Below are positions 43,237-54,721 of a stretch of 64,000 bases of DNA, piece after piece. The notes under the pieces were generated by a model. The model was not told the DNA's origin, ran no database searches, and worked only from the letters and a program-made list of their open reading frames with translations. Each line of letters opens with the position of its first letter. Positions within the stretch are counted from its first letter, which is position 1. This DNA comes from Evernia prunastri (lineage: Eukaryota > Ascomycota > Lecanoromycetes > Lecanorales > Parmeliaceae). Position numbers and translations under genes: made by a program. The stretch spans positions 364,721 to 428,720 of the forward strand of contig NKYR01000012.1 of assembly GCA_003184365.1 (NCBI GenBank). The letters run 5' to 3'.

Positions 43237-45125
43237 GGCTGGTCAAGCACAGTTGAAAAGACTGACCACAGACGCTCTAGAGTAAACGGCGGCCTTTTTT
43301 AGTCTGCGGGAATCTAGACAGACTATATAGGCGGATATTTGTTTTGACATAGCCCTGGTAGAAGTTCAGACCGACGTTCGCTTAAATTTCTCTCTGATTG
43401 GTTGACAGATTCCTGGAAAGCCGAACATGTGCGCAGTAGGTATGTAGCCTTGGACCAAGTAGTCGAATGGGAGCGCCTTGGTTAAACCACCATGAGTCCT
43501 TTGGAAGGCTCCAGTCGCAATGAACGGATATTGATCTCGAGAGAGAGAAGGCGCGCGACTCACTACGAACTGCTTCCAGTTAAAGCGCATCGCAACATCC
43601 AACGAGGCAAGTAAGAAAAGCATCAAATCAAAACATCAGAAGCAGTACAGTCTCCCAAGAATCTTCTGCATTTGTCCCGCGCAGCTCTCATATGGATTAT
43701 GGCAAGCTCTGACTCGAATCTGCAATAGGCCGCTTTTGTTGCCATACCATTTATAAGAGTAGTACTGGTGATACCTACACGGATATGTGAAGCTCTTCTC
43801 AGGATTCGAGTGCCTTCCACCCGTCATAGTTGGGGTGGCACTCTCCCCTTTTTCAAGCCTTGTGGCTCCAGCATGCCCGACTTGCTTGAAGGAAGCGAAT
43901 TTTGGGGGCCACGACTAGGCAGCTTACCTATGAAGTCAGCTTACCACGCCTCACCTTTGGTAAAAGCACCAAGAAGATTTAGGCGACTAGAGTACTCATT
44001 CGTGCATAAAGGTAGCGAAAGCTTAGCATGCTGACTGTTTAGCGCATGTTATGCTATGATGAGACGTATATAAGTTGCACATACAACATAAGTTGCCCGG
44101 CTCGTGGGGTTGTGTCAACGACTTCATCCATGGTGAGTAAGCTAGCATTAGTCGTGAAGCCATACTTGATGTTATCCCGAACATGCGAATTGTTCAAAAT
44201 GACAATATGCTGTAAATGGGGAAAGCTTGAACGTGGAACTGGTCGGAGAATTTTACAACATACAGTCGGGCACCAAGTCGGGCAAACTCAGAGTTCTCTT
44301 GGCACGGCAGGGCAGCGTGGGACTTGCCTCGGCACAGACTACTATGGCAATGGAGAGGCTAAAGGTGGAAAGGATTTTCTACATGTACATTCTTACGAGT
44401 ACCTTAACGAAGCCAAAAGTCGTTGTTTGTCAATTGATCCAGGCTCACAGCGTGCCTTCTAGCGAGAAGAAGTGAGAGCCAAGTCGGCCAAGCATCCATC
44501 GCCTTGAGTACAATATACTCTAAGGTAAATTCTAGATCTATCTACACGCTAGATATACACGATAAAAGTCCCCGCAGCGTCCGCTTACTCCTACCCAAAA
44601 CATGCCGTTTATCGTCCCAATGCAGAAGAATGTTTTTGCGCTTATGTTGTATGCAGGCTGGCTGGCTCTCGTATTGATATTTTAATATCATCGTGCATGC
44701 AGCTTACTCCATCTACCTACTCACTCTACTTTACCTTCTCAACCCATCGGACCGCTTACAACGTAAGGGTGATTAAGGTCGAAAAAGAAAAGAAAAAAAG
44801 AAATAAAAAAGGAAACCAGAGCCAAAATGTTCCCTGGGCTAGGTACTCAGAACTTCACTCTTTCGCCCCACGCCAACTGAACTAAGGTACCTAAGTAAGA
44901 TCTTACCTAGACCTCCCGTAAAGCAATGACACTATCGCTTCCGAAAATAACAATCCTTTCCTTCTCTGGATATTCAATTCCCCGCGTCGCCAAGTCACCC
45001 CACATGCAAGTATAAGAAGGCCATGGCGAATCCGCATTGGCTCTCCCATCATTCCTCCTGCAGGACACACACCCCGCATTGATCTACATCTGCTTTTTAC
45101 GGATCCAAGCCGGAAGGAAACAAAA
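43237..45125. other. intergenic, short frames only
   Basis: 1.9 kb. A 63-aa minus frame at 43636-43827 ending FTYPCRYHQYYSYKWYGNKS + 28 residues with four Cys, and a plus frame at 44227-44475, are protein-like but have no recognised family or good start. A TATA-like tatataag lies near 44067. Left uncalled. Confidence 0.4.
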
Positions 45126-46033
45126 ATGCACATCGCCTCCCTCCTGACCGCAGCCGCCAGCCTCGTGCTGGTCGCGCTGGCGAGCACCTGCAATCAGGAC
45201 AACTGTTATCGAGCCCTGGAGCACTATCAGGAAACCGCATCGGCCAGCTTCTGCAAGCAGTACCTGAAGACATCGTACGCCTATCCAATACTCCCCATTG
45301 CTGCCGACTTCGAAATTATCAGCTAACCACGCACGCCCCGCAACAGCACCAAGACAGCCCCAAGCGGCATCGCAACCTGCGGTCCTTCTGTGAATATCCC
45401 CCTTTCTTCCCTCCCCCTTCTCCCCCTGCCCGCATAAACCCCCAAGAACGCCCAACTAACCACCACCCTCCCAACCAGCGCATCTCCAGCGCCTGCAGCT
45501 GCCTAACAGCCACCACCCCCGCACCCCCCATCACCACCAGCAGCACCAACACCATCGACACCTCAACCTGCACCCCGCGCTCCATCGCCGCCTGCCCCAC
45601 GGCCCCGGACCCCTGCTGCGCCTTCATCTGCGCCGAAGCCCAGGTGCCCTTCGACGTCTGCTCGCCCAGCAACCGGACCGTGCTGGCCCAGTGCTCGCAG
45701 TGCACCTACGCACCAAACCCTCCAAGCACAAAACCAACGACCACCACCGCCCCGCCCAAAACAACAACTCCGCCCAAGACGAGCATCCCGCCCACGACGC
45801 TCAAAAGCACCACCACCCCGCCCAAGACGACGACGACGACGACGGGCTTCCCCTTCCCAACCTCGACGTGCACGGGCCGCCTGCTGACCCCGGCGGGTTG
45901 CCCGACGCCGTACGATCATTGCTGCCAGTACGTGTGCGCGGAGGCGCAGGTGCCGTCCGATGTGTGTTCGCTGACGGACGGGAGCGGGGAGTTCGCCGTG
46001 TGCACGAGCTGTCCGTCGCCGAGGCCGACTTGA
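45126..46033 (+). CDS. secreted protein with two cysteine modules and a Thr/Pro linker
   Basis: Three exons (45126-45274, 45347-45389, 45479-46033) give 248 aa. Signal peptide MHIASLLTAAASLVLVALAS, then the common fungal N-terminal pattern CNQDNCYRALEHYQ ... SFCKQYL ... ATC ... RISSACSCL. Two homologous cysteine modules follow: CPTAPDPCCAFICAEAQVPF (about 108-150) and CPTPYDHCCQYVCAEAQVPS (about 202-240), both with CAEAQVPxDVC and a final CxxC. They are joined by a 40-residue Thr/Pro/Lys mucin-like linker (PPKTTTPPKT). Likely an extracellular or wall-associated protein; no enzyme motif. Splice joins restore the ATCGPSRISSACSCL text. Confidence 0.8.
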
Positions 46034-47570
46034 GGTTTTTTTCTTGCTTCCATTTCTTTCTCGCTTTCTCGCTTGCTTGCTTGATTGCTTGCTTGCCTTT
46101 CAGGATGCATTCCTCGATCGTGAGCGTGTACGTACAGGCAGAGACTCAGAAGCTTTTGGCTGGTTTGGAAATGGAGAACCAGGAGGGCGGGGCGGTTTAT
46201 TTCTCATGAGTGAGGTCGGCGATTGGGAACTTGAACGCGCCTCTGGATAGGGAAGAAAAAAGGCAGGCTTTCTGGAATTGTATGTACGTATGATGCGCCT
46301 TGGCATACATATCAAATCGTGAAAACAGTCAATCGAAACGAAACAGAAACAGGCTTGGAACAAATCTTGTAGAGCGTAAAATGGATGGGTTGCGGTGGTC
46401 TCCGACGCCGGTACTTGGCTACCTGAAGACTGGAGAGGCATATGTAAATCGCCCTTCCGCCCTCCACGTGCTAACAAAGAAAGAAAGAAAAATCCTCATC
46501 CATACCAGTGCAGCGTAGCCCTTGAGTTCGCAAAACGAAGTTATACACAAGCGGCGTGCGGGCGTGCGGGCGAGCGGGCAGGGAACGAACGGCGAACGCT
46601 CTGATTCTCGAACCGATGGAAATCAGACGCAAGAGCTCAGCGCCGGCGTTGGGTAAACCCGTATCTACAGATGGAGATAAGAGATCGCATCAAGAGGCCG
46701 ATGTAACTGACAGTCGCGACTACGACAATGACTTATCACGTCCCCTGCCTCGGTGGGGGATGTTGCGCATGCTATGTATGCGAAATGGACGATGCTGTGC
46801 GATGTTGCCCGTGCCATGCGGCCGACTGGCTAATGCCCAGTCCCAATGGGACAGATAGTAGCTAGCGCTGTCAATATTCTCGGTCCCTCGCATCCTGTTC
46901 GGGTAGGATTCCTCAGTCACGCACTTGTCGACACCCTCGACGTTCTTCCCGCTCAATAAAAAGATATCTCTATATAGCATACGCTGCAAACGTCGAGAAG
47001 ATCCTGAACATCATCGGGTAGACCTCATCTGGCATCGCGGTGCTGAAGGAAGGGGACGCAAAGACAGACGGGTGACACTGAAGTCGACATCCAGCCTCCG
47101 AAACGAAAGAAGAGCGAGGCAGCACGGCCCGCCCCAGAACTGGATCCCTGGATCATGGTCTGAGCACTGCCTGAGCTACATCCCCCACTGGGTTATTGTT
47201 GGCGAAAATCGACGCTGCGGCTTCGCATGCCCTTGCTATCCGTGGCTTTGATCAGAGCAGAAGAGGTCCGAGATTGGGTCCTGGGGATGGCTTGCAGGTC
47301 ATCTTTAGAATCAGACCTGTGGATGACAGATTGGCGGAGATCGCATGGTGGTTGTTGTTCATGTGAAAGGAAGATAAGGGTCGAGGTTTCATGTTGCTTG
47401 CCCCGAGCAGGGTTCTTGAGTCAGATGATCCGATGCCTAAATCTGTACCACAGAACCGAGAGAGATCCGAGACAGCGATCGATCCAAACTGCATAAATCT
47501 GCGCCTGGGTCTTCATGGTTCGATTTAAAATGTAGAAAGAGCAGGCTCTCACGTGCCTCCTTGCAGAACA
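46034..47570. other. intergenic, nothing convincing
   Basis: 1.5 kb of short overlapping frames; a short gcgtgcgggc repeat near 46555-46575. Confidence 0.4.
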
Positions 47571-49360
47571 TCACCAGTCATCGACCACCTCGTCGGCGCG
47601 TGTCGTCTCGAACCTATCCCACGCCGTAATCTCCTTCTTGATCCTGAGCACATTGGCCAACGACTCGGCCTGTTTGATGCCCAAATGCCGTCCAATGAAT
47701 TCCAGGCGCGTAATGACCCAAGCGCGCATTCCGGTGTATTGCTGCTCCATCGTGGCGGCCAGGTAGAAAGGCCACAGGAGGGATGCCCCTGCCGCGGCCC
47801 TCGGGGGTTGTGATGCTGACCGGGCAGAGTCTGAAGTGCCTAGGATGAAGGGAGCACTCGCGCAAATGTCGTAGGCGAGATTGGCAAAGACAAGCTCGGA
47901 TTTGCTTCGGAGTGATTCGTCGAAGGCGCGGTTCGGCGAGGAGGTACGATTGAGCCAGTCCGAGATCACGTTGTGGGTCATGATGCGAGCACAACGGTAC
48001 ACGTTCCAGACTGCGGTGGCCCACGTGCTGCAGTAAACGTGATACGTGCCGGAGAAGACATTTTCGCTGTCAGCGCTATATCTTACCGTGTAGAAAAAGG
48101 CTGGTGGAAGGCTGTTCTTCCACTCTTCCAGATCAGAGTCAATGAAATTCGCCAGTGTGATCACTCCCGTGTCATTGTTATTGGCTCGGTCCAAAGTAGC
48201 CCGCAAAGTGCAGAGGCGCCCCATTATTTGGAAAAGCTGCAGCTCGGGAACATCCTCCTTATTTTCACCCTCAGCGGCAACCTCGGCCCATTCGATGATA
48301 TCTGGAGGAACTATAAGACGTCTTTGGAGGCAGTCGATGAGCTAGGCCATAGCGGTCAGGTCAAACCGTTCGGTGCATCTCGAAATCAATGACTTACAAT
48401 CTGAAGTAAGAGATTTTCGAAGATTTTGCGTCCAAGCTTGGTTCGCAATTGGTCCGTTCCACGTAGACGCGCTATCGCAGTAGCTCCAGTGATGTGATTT
48501 GCCCAAGATCTCATCGACTCAGGGGTTGAACATGTGACATTCTACGCAATTGTCAAAATCAAATATCGCCATTGTTGATGTATTGGTGCAATACTTCAAA
48601 CAAACCAAGCAACATAACAGCTATCAACGTCTGGTCTGTGCTGGCTTCTTTCGAATCCTGAATGGAAGCAGTGATGGCACGTAAAACCCTAGCATACTTT
48701 TGACCTGCGGCGACCATCAGTTCCGGCGCCTGCTTCAAGTTCGAGATGGCGGCCAAGCCGATGGCTTCGATGATCTTGGATAGAGCACTAAATGAGGAAT
48801 GCTGGCGATAGACAGTGGGCATCACATGTGAATATGCTGCTATGGACGCAGGATCCTCGGAGACGAAGTTGTGAAAAAAATAATAGGTGGCCTCATCTTC
48901 TAGTGGGATAGAGAGGCCCCGCATAGCGATCGTTGAGCATTCCACCATCTGGACAGGAGCCGCAGAGATATCCATGGTAGGATTACTGACATTCCTGACA
49001 TTGCAATCGCGGATGAGCTCCGTCGGGATGATTTGAGTCAAAAGCTTGCTGTTCTCCCATGCTATTCCTGCCTGAGCCTTGGTCACGACCTTGCTGGTTT
49101 CGTTGCGAAATACCGCATCCTGCTCGTCCCGGTATCCTGGGCACTCTCTGTGAGCCCTTCGACACTGGCCACAGCACGGTCGAGCTTGGTCACACTGGGA
49201 ACTGTTAGGCATGCTGTTACGCTAGGGGAGGAAAGGTGGCATATGAGCCAGCGTTATCTCCTTCAATGCGGACGTCGACAGATTCGCAGATGGAACGCAC
49301 CTTTGTTCTCTTGCTCCGACACGGAGCGCAGCCTTTGCTAGGCCTTCCGCAGTACACCAT
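47571..49360 (-). CDS. Zn2Cys6 fungal transcription factor
   Basis: Four exons (49360-49301, 49194-48595, 48541-48398, 48341-47571) give 524 aa. The first exon of 60 nt encodes MVYCGRPSKGCAPCRSKRTK; joined to CDQARPCCGQCRRAHRECPG it forms the binuclear cluster Cys11-x2-Cys14-x6-Cys21 ... Cys-x2-Cys31-x6-Cys38. The remainder is the fungal-specific middle homology type: FFHNFVSEDPASIAAYSHVM, LQRRLIVPPDIIEWAEVA, NNDTGVITLANFIDSDLEEW. The C-terminus resembles other MVYCGxPSKGC factors (MRAWVITRLEFIGRHLGIKQ). Targets cannot be told; no biosynthetic cluster is adjacent. Confidence 0.92.
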
Positions 49361-50681
49361 TCCTGTATGAGAAGCCCAATACTCCTGAGGGCAAGAGTCA
49401 AAGTGAAGCGTCGCTCAAGCAGAGCGAAGAAACGGTGAAAGACAAGAAAAATTGATCTGGTTTGAATGAAGACGAGGAGGCGAGAATTGGCCGTAGTCAT
49501 AGAGTTGAAGTAACAACAGCAGCAGCAGCAGAGGGTTGCAGTATTTGTTGCCTAACGCTCCCTCAGTGCCCTATGTCCATTGATCCATTTTAGCGAGGTC
49601 TCTTTCTTTGCTTTCCTTCCAATGTTGCTTTGGTTCGATCAACGTGTTTAGGTCACTTTCTACACTCCTATGAGCATGATGGCTGCCAGACAAAGGTTAT
49701 ATGTAAATCAGACGGTTTCCGAAGAGAAGCAACAAGATTTTGATTCGTCGTGGGCGTGGCTCAGCTGATCAACTGTATACAGCATAGCGTACCCGGCAAG
49801 ACCCTTACTAAGGTAATACTGCAGCTTCTTGACATATTCTTATCAAGCACTGCGGGTGCTGATATAGCATTTTGTTCTTTAGTAGGTGTAGCCAGATGAC
49901 ACATGATGAGATTACGAACAACACATATCAACTTTTCAGCTGAACCACACTCAAGGACGGCCTATTGGAAAACAATATAGTGTTAGGATAGCAGATCGTA
50001 ATGCTGTCCACCGCCTAGAAAAGAATCCATTGAAATCTATGCGCTATCCTCCTGCGTCCTCCATGTCATCCCTTCGCGTTACAGATGTTCGCTTTTGCGT
50101 TTTCTCTAGCGGATCGCAATGACCCGGTCCAGAGCAAGTTACCATGTGCCTTTTCCAAAGTTGCAAGGAGAGGCTTGGGTATGAGGATGCCGGAAGGACA
50201 GGTACAATGTCGTTCCCGTTTGTCCTTAGAGATTGATAGTAGGGGTTGGCGCACTGCAGTGTGTGATCGTCCTTGCCAAGTCTTTCTTGTTTTTGCTCCA
50301 GTATCGAGAACGAGAGCACAGGTTGGAGTTGCAGAGATTCTGGAGCGAAGTGCCTTATGGAAGGAAGGTATCAAGCTGGCAAGCTGGCAAGAAAGAAGAA
50401 CTCAGACTGTGGTTGGCTTTCGCGGACGGCGTACCTCAGGAGCTGCAAGCGAATGGCAATCCGTAGGGATATACGAGGTCGATAGGATGTTTAAGCTTAG
50501 CTCTCGGATCTTTGGATTCTGTACTCGATAAACGTCAAAGTTTCGAGGCGAATCATTGAGAGGCGTAGCTTCTTAGGCCGTTGAAAGCCTTGACGCGCAT
50601 GTTTCCTGCTTGTCCTTCACGAAAGGATGAATAGGGCCTTGCATGCATACGCTCTTCTTTCTCCTTTTCCCCGCCACACCA
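49361..50681. other. intergenic, nothing convincing
   Basis: 1.3 kb; contains an AGC/CAG-rich tract (aacaacagcagcagcagca near 49512) in the leader of the transcription factor. Frames at 50066-50531 have no signature. Confidence 0.4.
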
Positions 50682-51303
50682 CTAACTACCTTCCTCGCCC
50701 TCCTCAACAACCCTAGCTCTTATAATCTTGACCTGATCCACCGGCCTATCCTCCGCCCCCGTCTTAACGAGCCCCATCCGCTGCACAACCCTCAGCCCAC
50801 TCTTGACCCTCCCGAAAATCGTGTGCTTCCCATCCAGCCACGGCGTTGGCGCCAACGTGATGAAGAACTGACTTCCATTCGTATTCTTCCCGCTGTTCGC
50901 CATACTCAGTATCCCCGCTCCCGTATGCTTCAAGCCCGGATCTATCTCATCCTCGAACTTTTCGCCGTAGATGGAGGCGCCACCACGTCCCGTGCCGGTG
51001 GGATCGCCGGTCTGCAGCATGAAGTTTGGGATTATGCGGTGGAAGATGACGTTGTTGTAGTATCCGCGCTGGGCTAGGGTAGAAAAGTTGGTGCAGGTCT
51101 AAGGAGTGGTTTGTCAGTGTGACGGGGTCGAGGGTTAGGGATGGACGGTGATAGTCAGCGGTGGGGAACTTGCGGACCTTGGGGGCATGGTTGTTGTAGA
51201 GTTCGAGGGTTACGGAGCCCTTTGAGAAGTAAGTAAGGTTTTCTTTTTGGATACGGAGAGCTTGGCGTACCATTGTGGTATCTAGGACAACATTGGTAGC
51301 CAT
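50682..51303 (-). CDS. cyp1: cyclophilin-type peptidyl-prolyl isomerase, PPIL1 family
   Basis: Three exons on the minus strand joined as MATNVVLDTTM + GSVTLELYNNHAPK + TCTNFSTLAQRGYYNNVIFH onward give 163 aa, the usual PPIL1 length. The first intron (51 nt, GTACGC...TCAAAG) is a multiple of three without stops, so an unspliced reading would look open but would insert 17 foreign residues. Active-site residues are present: FHRIIPNFMLQTGDPTGTGR (Arg, Phe, Met, Gln), SGKNTNGSQFFIT, and PWLDGKHTIFGRV (Trp, His). Known role: proline isomerase associated with the spliceosome. Confidence 0.93.
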
Positions 51304-51665
51304 TGCGGTGCCGACAGTACCTCGTTCGTGATCAAGCGGTTTGTCTTGCACATTGGCTACGATTTTGCGGGACTACTTCAGCCCTATCGGCGCGGTTGTT
51401 CATCGGTACATTATCTGGCAACACCTTCACGCTGCAATCGCCATCGCCGGTACGAAGTCCCTTAAATAGCATCTGTTCCAAATTCTCGTTACAAGCTTTC
51501 GAGGCTACGAGCCAACGCTGGGTAAACCCTTTTGATCCTTACTTTACACATACGTAACAGAGAAGACATCTCTATATTGTGGACGGCGACTCTAAACCAC
51601 CCACACCACATCCTCTTTCATCGAACATCTCACTCAGCCTCGCCTTCCCCCACCCCACTCCAAAC
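51304..51665. other. intergenic, promoter of the cyclophilin gene
   Basis: No further gene seen between the cyclophilin start and the end of the next minus-strand gene. Confidence 0.4.
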
Positions 51666-52229
51666 TCAGCTACTCGCAGCCCCCACTCTACCACCCCCCT
51701 CCCCTCCCCCCGCCTTCTCCACAACAACCTTAACCCCGCCTCGATTCCCCACATAAACCCACCCCGCCGTCCTCCCCACCGGAAACGACCCCGTCGAACA
51801 CCCCTGCAACACCTGACCCGCCGCGACCGCGACCCCAAGCCACGAACCCCGATCCACGCTCCCGGACGCCAGACTGACGGTCACGGCGCACGACCCGAAC
51901 GTGCGCGCCGCGGGCAGGGAGAAGACGTCCGGGGGGCCGCCGGCGTGGAAGGGGCCCGGGTCGACGGTCGGGGGCAGGAGGGAGACGGCGTTGATGCAGT
52001 CGCGCGTGGTGGCGTAGCGGGAGCTGAAGAGCGAGGAGGGGTAGCAGGAGATGCCGGCGTTGGGGGCGGAGAGGGCGTCGGAGGGGGAAGAGGAGGAGGA
52101 GGAGGAGGGTGTGGTGAGGTTGAGAGGGGGGGATGGTGTGGCGGCGGTGAGGAAGGGGGTGAGGATGGCGGTCAGGTATATGATGTGTTGGAGTAGGAGT
52201 GGGGGTCTGAAGTTCATGTTATGGCTCAT
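51666..52229 (-). CDS. secreted small cysteine-containing protein, 187 aa
   Basis: Single exon. A hydrophobic leader PPLLLQHIIYLTAILTPFLT follows a short basic start (MSHNMNFR), compatible with a signal peptide. A Ser-rich spacer leads to ISCYPSSLFSSRYATTRDCI, LPAARTFGSCAVTVSLASGS and GVAVAAGQVLQGCSTG, a Cys spacing and LP...GsC.V.V pattern shared by many small fungal secreted proteins. Four or five Cys could form two disulfides. GC-rich codon use is higher than in neighbours and makes the opposite strand open too, but the signal peptide favours this strand. Function unknown. Confidence 0.65.
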   Translation of the reverse strand: MSHNMNFRPPLLLQHIIYLTAILTPFLTAATPSPPLNLTTPSSSSSSSPSDALSAPNAGISCYPSSLFSSRYATTRDCINAVSLLPPTVDPGPFHAGGPPDVFSLPAARTFGSCAVTVSLASGSVDRGSWLGVAVAAGQVLQGCSTGSFPVGRTAGWVYVGNRGGVKVVVEKAGGGEGGGRVGAASS

Positions 52230-52829
52230 TGTCGTGGCACATGGATTTGACGCAATCTTCGTGGCTGGACGGGAGGCGAGACAAATCCAAGTGGTGACTT
52301 AGCTGAGTGGTAAGTGGGGACGCTGTTCGTGATTGCTGTTTACTTTCCAAACCAGATGGGCGAGACACTCGACCGCGTCGGATATCGCAAGAGCGGATCA
52401 AAACGTTGAATCGCTTACTCGGGTTGAGATTTTGCGCGGTCTTAGTGGTAGAGCAGCATCCAAAGACAGACTCCCGGCTGCAGACAATCGGGGATCCAGC
52501 GCAAGTCGAGGTGGGCTCTGTTAAGGACTTGACATATCTCGCTTTTTGAGTAAGTGTCTAACCTTAGAAAAGGTACACTGCTATTCATGTTCAGATGGAG
52601 ATCGTTCATAACAGAGCGAGATCATGACAAGGACACTGATGAGAAGCTGATGCAAATCCAAAACATGGTACAGGCGAAGATACGTGCCAAATGCAACGCG
52701 GAGCACCCAAAAGGCAAGCCTCGACAAGTCAGCTCTCCATCGTCAAATTACCCGGGTAGTAGCGCAGGCCATCCGAACGAGCAAACAGCAGCATAAAGAC
52801 GCCCAGCATACCATCCCGACCGCGGCCAT
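52230..52829. other. intergenic, nothing seen
   Basis: 600 bases; short plus-strand frames without family signature. Confidence 0.4.
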
Positions 52830-53812
52830 TCAAGTCGCACCGTCACAAGTCTGATCAGCCGCGAACTGTGCGAGCGCACTATTGAAAGCTTTGAGCGTCC
52901 AATCCGACACTTCGTAAGAGGCGACATTGGTCAGCGCAGTCGCAGCCTCCTCGTCCGTGACGCAGGTCGCAGCAGTAGCCGGAGCGAGGTCGCCCCCTAC
53001 CAGCAAGACGACCTTCCTAACAACCGCCAGGAAAACATTGATGATCAAGGCGTCCACCGGAGCCAGCACGCCCGCTTGACCGAGCATGTTGATGATGCCC
53101 GGGCCAAAGGTCGTCACGGCACCGATGGTCGCAGCTGCCGCCAACTGAATGTTCGTCGTGTTGGCTCCCTGGACCACAGGGAATTGATTAGCATCGTTTT
53201 CCATGGCCGTGAGTGGCGAAGGAGCCAGATGTGACCCGCGCGGAGAGAACATACATAGAATCCTTTGGTCAAAGCGACACCGATCCCTGCGGTCATCGCG
53301 CTGTTGACTAAGAGAGCGGTGAGTTGGACGTTATTGTCGTCAAGAAGCTGCCGAAACGAATTGCTCGACGTCAAGTACGTGCCGTCGCAGAGTATGTCAG
53401 GGTACAAGAGTCCCGTGCTCGCGGAATAAGCCGCATTGGCGTTGGCAAGTGTTTGGCTGGCGAGATTGGCACCGCTCAAGGAGTGCAGATCGGCATTGAT
53501 GTCGCTGATGCTGGCGCTGTTGCTCGTCCTGCCGTTGACGAAATTGTACGGACCGGCAACGCCGGCGGTGTCGAGGCACAGGGACATGGAGATGTTGTAG
53601 GACTGGGCGTCGTAGGTCCAGGTCGAACCGACAGTGTCGCCATGGTTGAAATATATCCGTTTGGCAAGCCCGGCAGATCCATTGTCGCGGCCTCCTTGCA
53701 AGCTGCTGATCATGTCACGAAGGGTTTCCCGTGGATAGACCGTATTTTCGGGCGATGCGGCACCAAGGATTGTGGCTACCAAGCAAAAGAGAGGCAGTGA
53801 GGTGGAAAACAT
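52830..53812 (-). CDS. secreted protein of unknown family, 298 aa
   Basis: Two exons (53812-53255, 53168-52830; intron GTATGT...GTCCAG) give 298 aa. Signal peptide MFSTSLPLFCLVATILGAAS. The mature part has IYFNHGDTVGSTWTYDAQSY, SMSLCLDTAGVAGPYNFVNG, then two long weakly hydrophobic helices (LTALLVNSAMTAGIGVALTK; IQLAAAATIGAVTTFGPGII) and ALIINVFLAVVRKVVLLVGG near the C-terminus. Four Cys are visible. The hydrophobic helices in a secreted protein suggest membrane interaction or a hydrophobic core; no family recognised. Confidence 0.75.
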
Positions 53813-54482
53813 GGTGGTGAAGGATCCGCATCCAAACCGTGGAATAGAGATGGGAAGGGCGACCGAGATCGATTCAGTAGGGGTTCTCCGGAGGTTTGAG
53901 AGATGCTTCTCTCTAAACAAGAGAATGGTTATATTTCAGTACATTATGCATTTTCGCATACCTTTGTTCTTCTCATCCAGCAGCATGAAAATATGGCAGA
54001 GCTGGCTCCTTATATAGACCCAGACTACCATCAGCCCAACTCCTATACAAGCTATGTGACTCGCTCTCTCGCAGAGGAGTCCATGGAGCCACTTGATGCA
54101 TTCCTGCTGCGAATCTTTCCCGTCCCCCAACGCTCATCTCCACTGAAACCCGATCGTACGAGATCCCGTACCGTGTGTTTGACGATCTCGGAAAATTTTC
54201 GCAGTGATAGAGCACGGGCGAGACACGGGATGAGCCGGAGACTGTTTATAGGCGCGCGAAGCCAACCTTGAAGAACTATCAAAGGTGGCGCAGCAGCTCG
54301 ACAACTAGGACGGGACGTTATGCCGCCGCGTCATTCGTTCGGCTACAGCTGGGTCGGGATTTAGTCCGTCGCATTGCAATGTCGCCGTGTTTCGCGCATG
54401 GCGCATTTCAGGTATCACCTATTTCATGGCCCGAGAGGCCATGGCGACGTTACTCATAGATGGCAATTCGTGATCTTTTGTA
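53813..54482. other. upstream region of the 298-aa secreted protein, nothing else seen
   Basis: Short frames only; the secreted-protein promoter lies here. Confidence 0.4.
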
Positions 54483-54719
54483 CTCGCTGGTGACTTTACT
54501 CTCCGGACACATCAAAAATCCACACTCAAGATTGAGGCGACTGTTCCACGACAACAAAAGATTTTGAAGAAAAATAATTGGTATATAACTTGTAATTTAA
54601 AAGATTTCCTATAAGTGTTACATGAGATCCTATGTTGTAAGTTCAGACATCTTTGAGATATCGTGTTTTTCATAAAAGCACAATTTTTGGTGTGTCCGGA
54701 GACTAAAGTCACCAGCGAG
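54483..54719. mobile_element. 237-bp MITE, second family, TA-flanked
   Basis: Terminal inverted repeats of about 37 bp: CTCGCTGGTGACTTTA then a C/G mismatch, TCTCCGGACACA, a T/C mismatch and CAAAAAT. TA flanks both sides (54481-54482, 54720-54721). The AT-rich interior has no ORF. The ends do not resemble the MITE at 8196-8558, so it is a different family, likely mobilised by a Tc1/mariner-type transposase encoded elsewhere. Confidence 0.85.
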
Positions 54720-54721
54720 TA

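Noticed and set aside
43636..43827. 63-aa frame with four cysteines as a small secreted protein
   Set aside because: No signal peptide and no upstream exon that supplies one.
44046..44475. Two overlapping plus-strand frames after a TATA-like motif
   Set aside because: Frames compete, one lacks an ATG, and no family text is seen.
51579..52196. 205-aa plus-strand frame opposite the 187-aa secreted protein
   Set aside because: Gly/Arg repeats from GC-rich codons, no start or domain; the minus strand has a signal peptide.
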